From Candidatus Sumerlaeota bacterium (GTDB lineage: Bacteria; Sumerlaeota; Sumerlaeia; UBA8349): DNA of 5,815 nt. The stretch lies in contig DNPO01000216.1 in assembly GCA_003501375.1 (NCBI GenBank), forward strand, positions 1-5,815. Direction: 5' to 3'. The notes under the pieces are model-generated. The model saw only the letters and a program-made list of their open reading frames with translations, searched no databases and was not told the DNA's origin. Shown here piece after piece: positions 5,585 to 5,815 of the stretch; position 1 is the first letter of the stretch, and each line of letters starts with the position of its first letter. The position numbers and the translations under genes are program-made.

Positions 5585-5640
5585 AACGGGCAGTGTCGCA
5601 TAAAGCGTACCGAATTTCAAGTTTGGAGAGTGCTCACACA

Positions 5641-5668
5641 AATATAGAGCATTTTAAGATTGAAATGC
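5641..5668 (-). promoter_or_regulatory. Putative znuA promoter with a Zur-like dyad
   Basis: On the minus strand TATATT (5646-5641) could be a -10 box, with transcription starting about 50 nt before the znuA ATG. Directly upstream lies a 20-bp dyad, GCATTTTAAG / ATTGAAATGC on the plus strand (5649-5668), in which 8 of 10 positions are symmetric. It fills the spacer and -35 region, where a repressor would block polymerase. Its AT-rich CATTT...AAATG form is reminiscent of Zur/Fur-family operators. The -35 itself is poor. Confidence 0.4.
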
Positions 5669-5669
5669 C

Positions 5670-5738
5670 GTGTTAGGACAGCCGCCCCGGCTGTCTTCTT
5701 TTTGCACCCCAAACAGCCGAGGGCGGCTGTCCTACACG
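5670..5738. repeat. REP-like pair of GC-rich palindromes
   Basis: Two hairpins face each other. The first is GACAGCCG-CCC-CGGCTGTC (5677-5695), with an 8-bp stem. The second is ACAGCCG-AGGG-CGGCTGT (5713-5730), with a 7-bp stem. The whole is also an inverted repeat: CGTGTTAGGACAGCCGCCC (5670 onward) recurs as the complement of 5721-5738 with one extra T. The spacer is TTCTTTTTGCACCCCAA. This nested design is that of bacterial REP/BIME elements, which are usually scattered through a genome. I recall similar GGACAGCCGCCC sequences from Verrucomicrobiota, without having checked. It may also act as a terminator between units. Confidence 0.7.
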
Positions 5739-5815
5739 GGGTTTTATGATTTTCAAGCAGGGTGGTGTGGCACTTCAAACTGAAAACGCGCTATCACTAC
5801 TTGGTCAGATTAGCA

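Noticed and set aside
5746..5815. Possible plus-strand gene start at the right edge (MIFKQGGVALQTENALSLLG...)
   Set aside because: The frame is open to the window edge and GGGG lies 4 nt before the ATG, but the GGGG belongs to the REP-like element. A second plus-strand frame, from the GTG at about 5766, is equally open. About 23 codons cannot settle it without more sequence.

Overview
This 5.8-kb window is ordinary bacterial chromosome at moderate GC, with every confident gene on the minus strand. Reading along transcription (right to left) the order is: a periplasmic zinc-binding protein (ZnuA-like), a family 2 glycosyltransferase, ribosomal protein bS21 (rpsU), a small two-helix membrane protein, a HAD-superfamily hydrolase, the type IV pilus / type II secretion inner-membrane platform protein (PilC/GspF), and the first 12 codons of an unidentified gene that leaves the window at base 1. 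The periplasmic binding protein and PilC suggest a Gram-negative-type envelope. From memory, the HAD protein and the paired GGACAGCCGCCC-type palindromes at the right edge resemble the Verrucomicrobiota/Lentisphaerae group. That is a recollection, not a search result.

Layout. The right end (5585-5815) holds a REP-like pair of GC-rich palindromes and then an AT-rich dyad overlapping a possible -10 box, a plausible zinc-regulated promoter for znuA (4667-5584). The glycosyltransferase (3447-4457) follows after an AT-rich gap and ends at a weak terminator. rpsU (3023-3235) has a good sigma-70-type promoter, a structured leader of about 75 nt with a run of nine G next to the start codon, and a strong intrinsic terminator. 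The start codon of the small membrane protein (2642-2971) lies only a few bases beyond that terminator. Its stop is 3 nt before the HAD gene (1775-2638), so these two form a tight pair that appears to depend on readthrough from rpsU. The HAD gene ends at its own terminator. pilC (222-1448) then starts a new unit with a perfect TATAAT and a long leader, and it ends at an unusually long near-perfect hairpin (130-215).

The genes have no evident common pathway: zinc uptake, glycan synthesis, translation, a phosphatase-like enzyme and pilus assembly. No CRISPR array, transposase, phage gene, rRNA or tRNA was seen, and nothing amounts to a clear new defence or mobile system. The parts most worth a second look are non-coding: the 86-bp hairpin, the rpsU control region, the terminator abutting a start codon, and the dyad in front of znuA.
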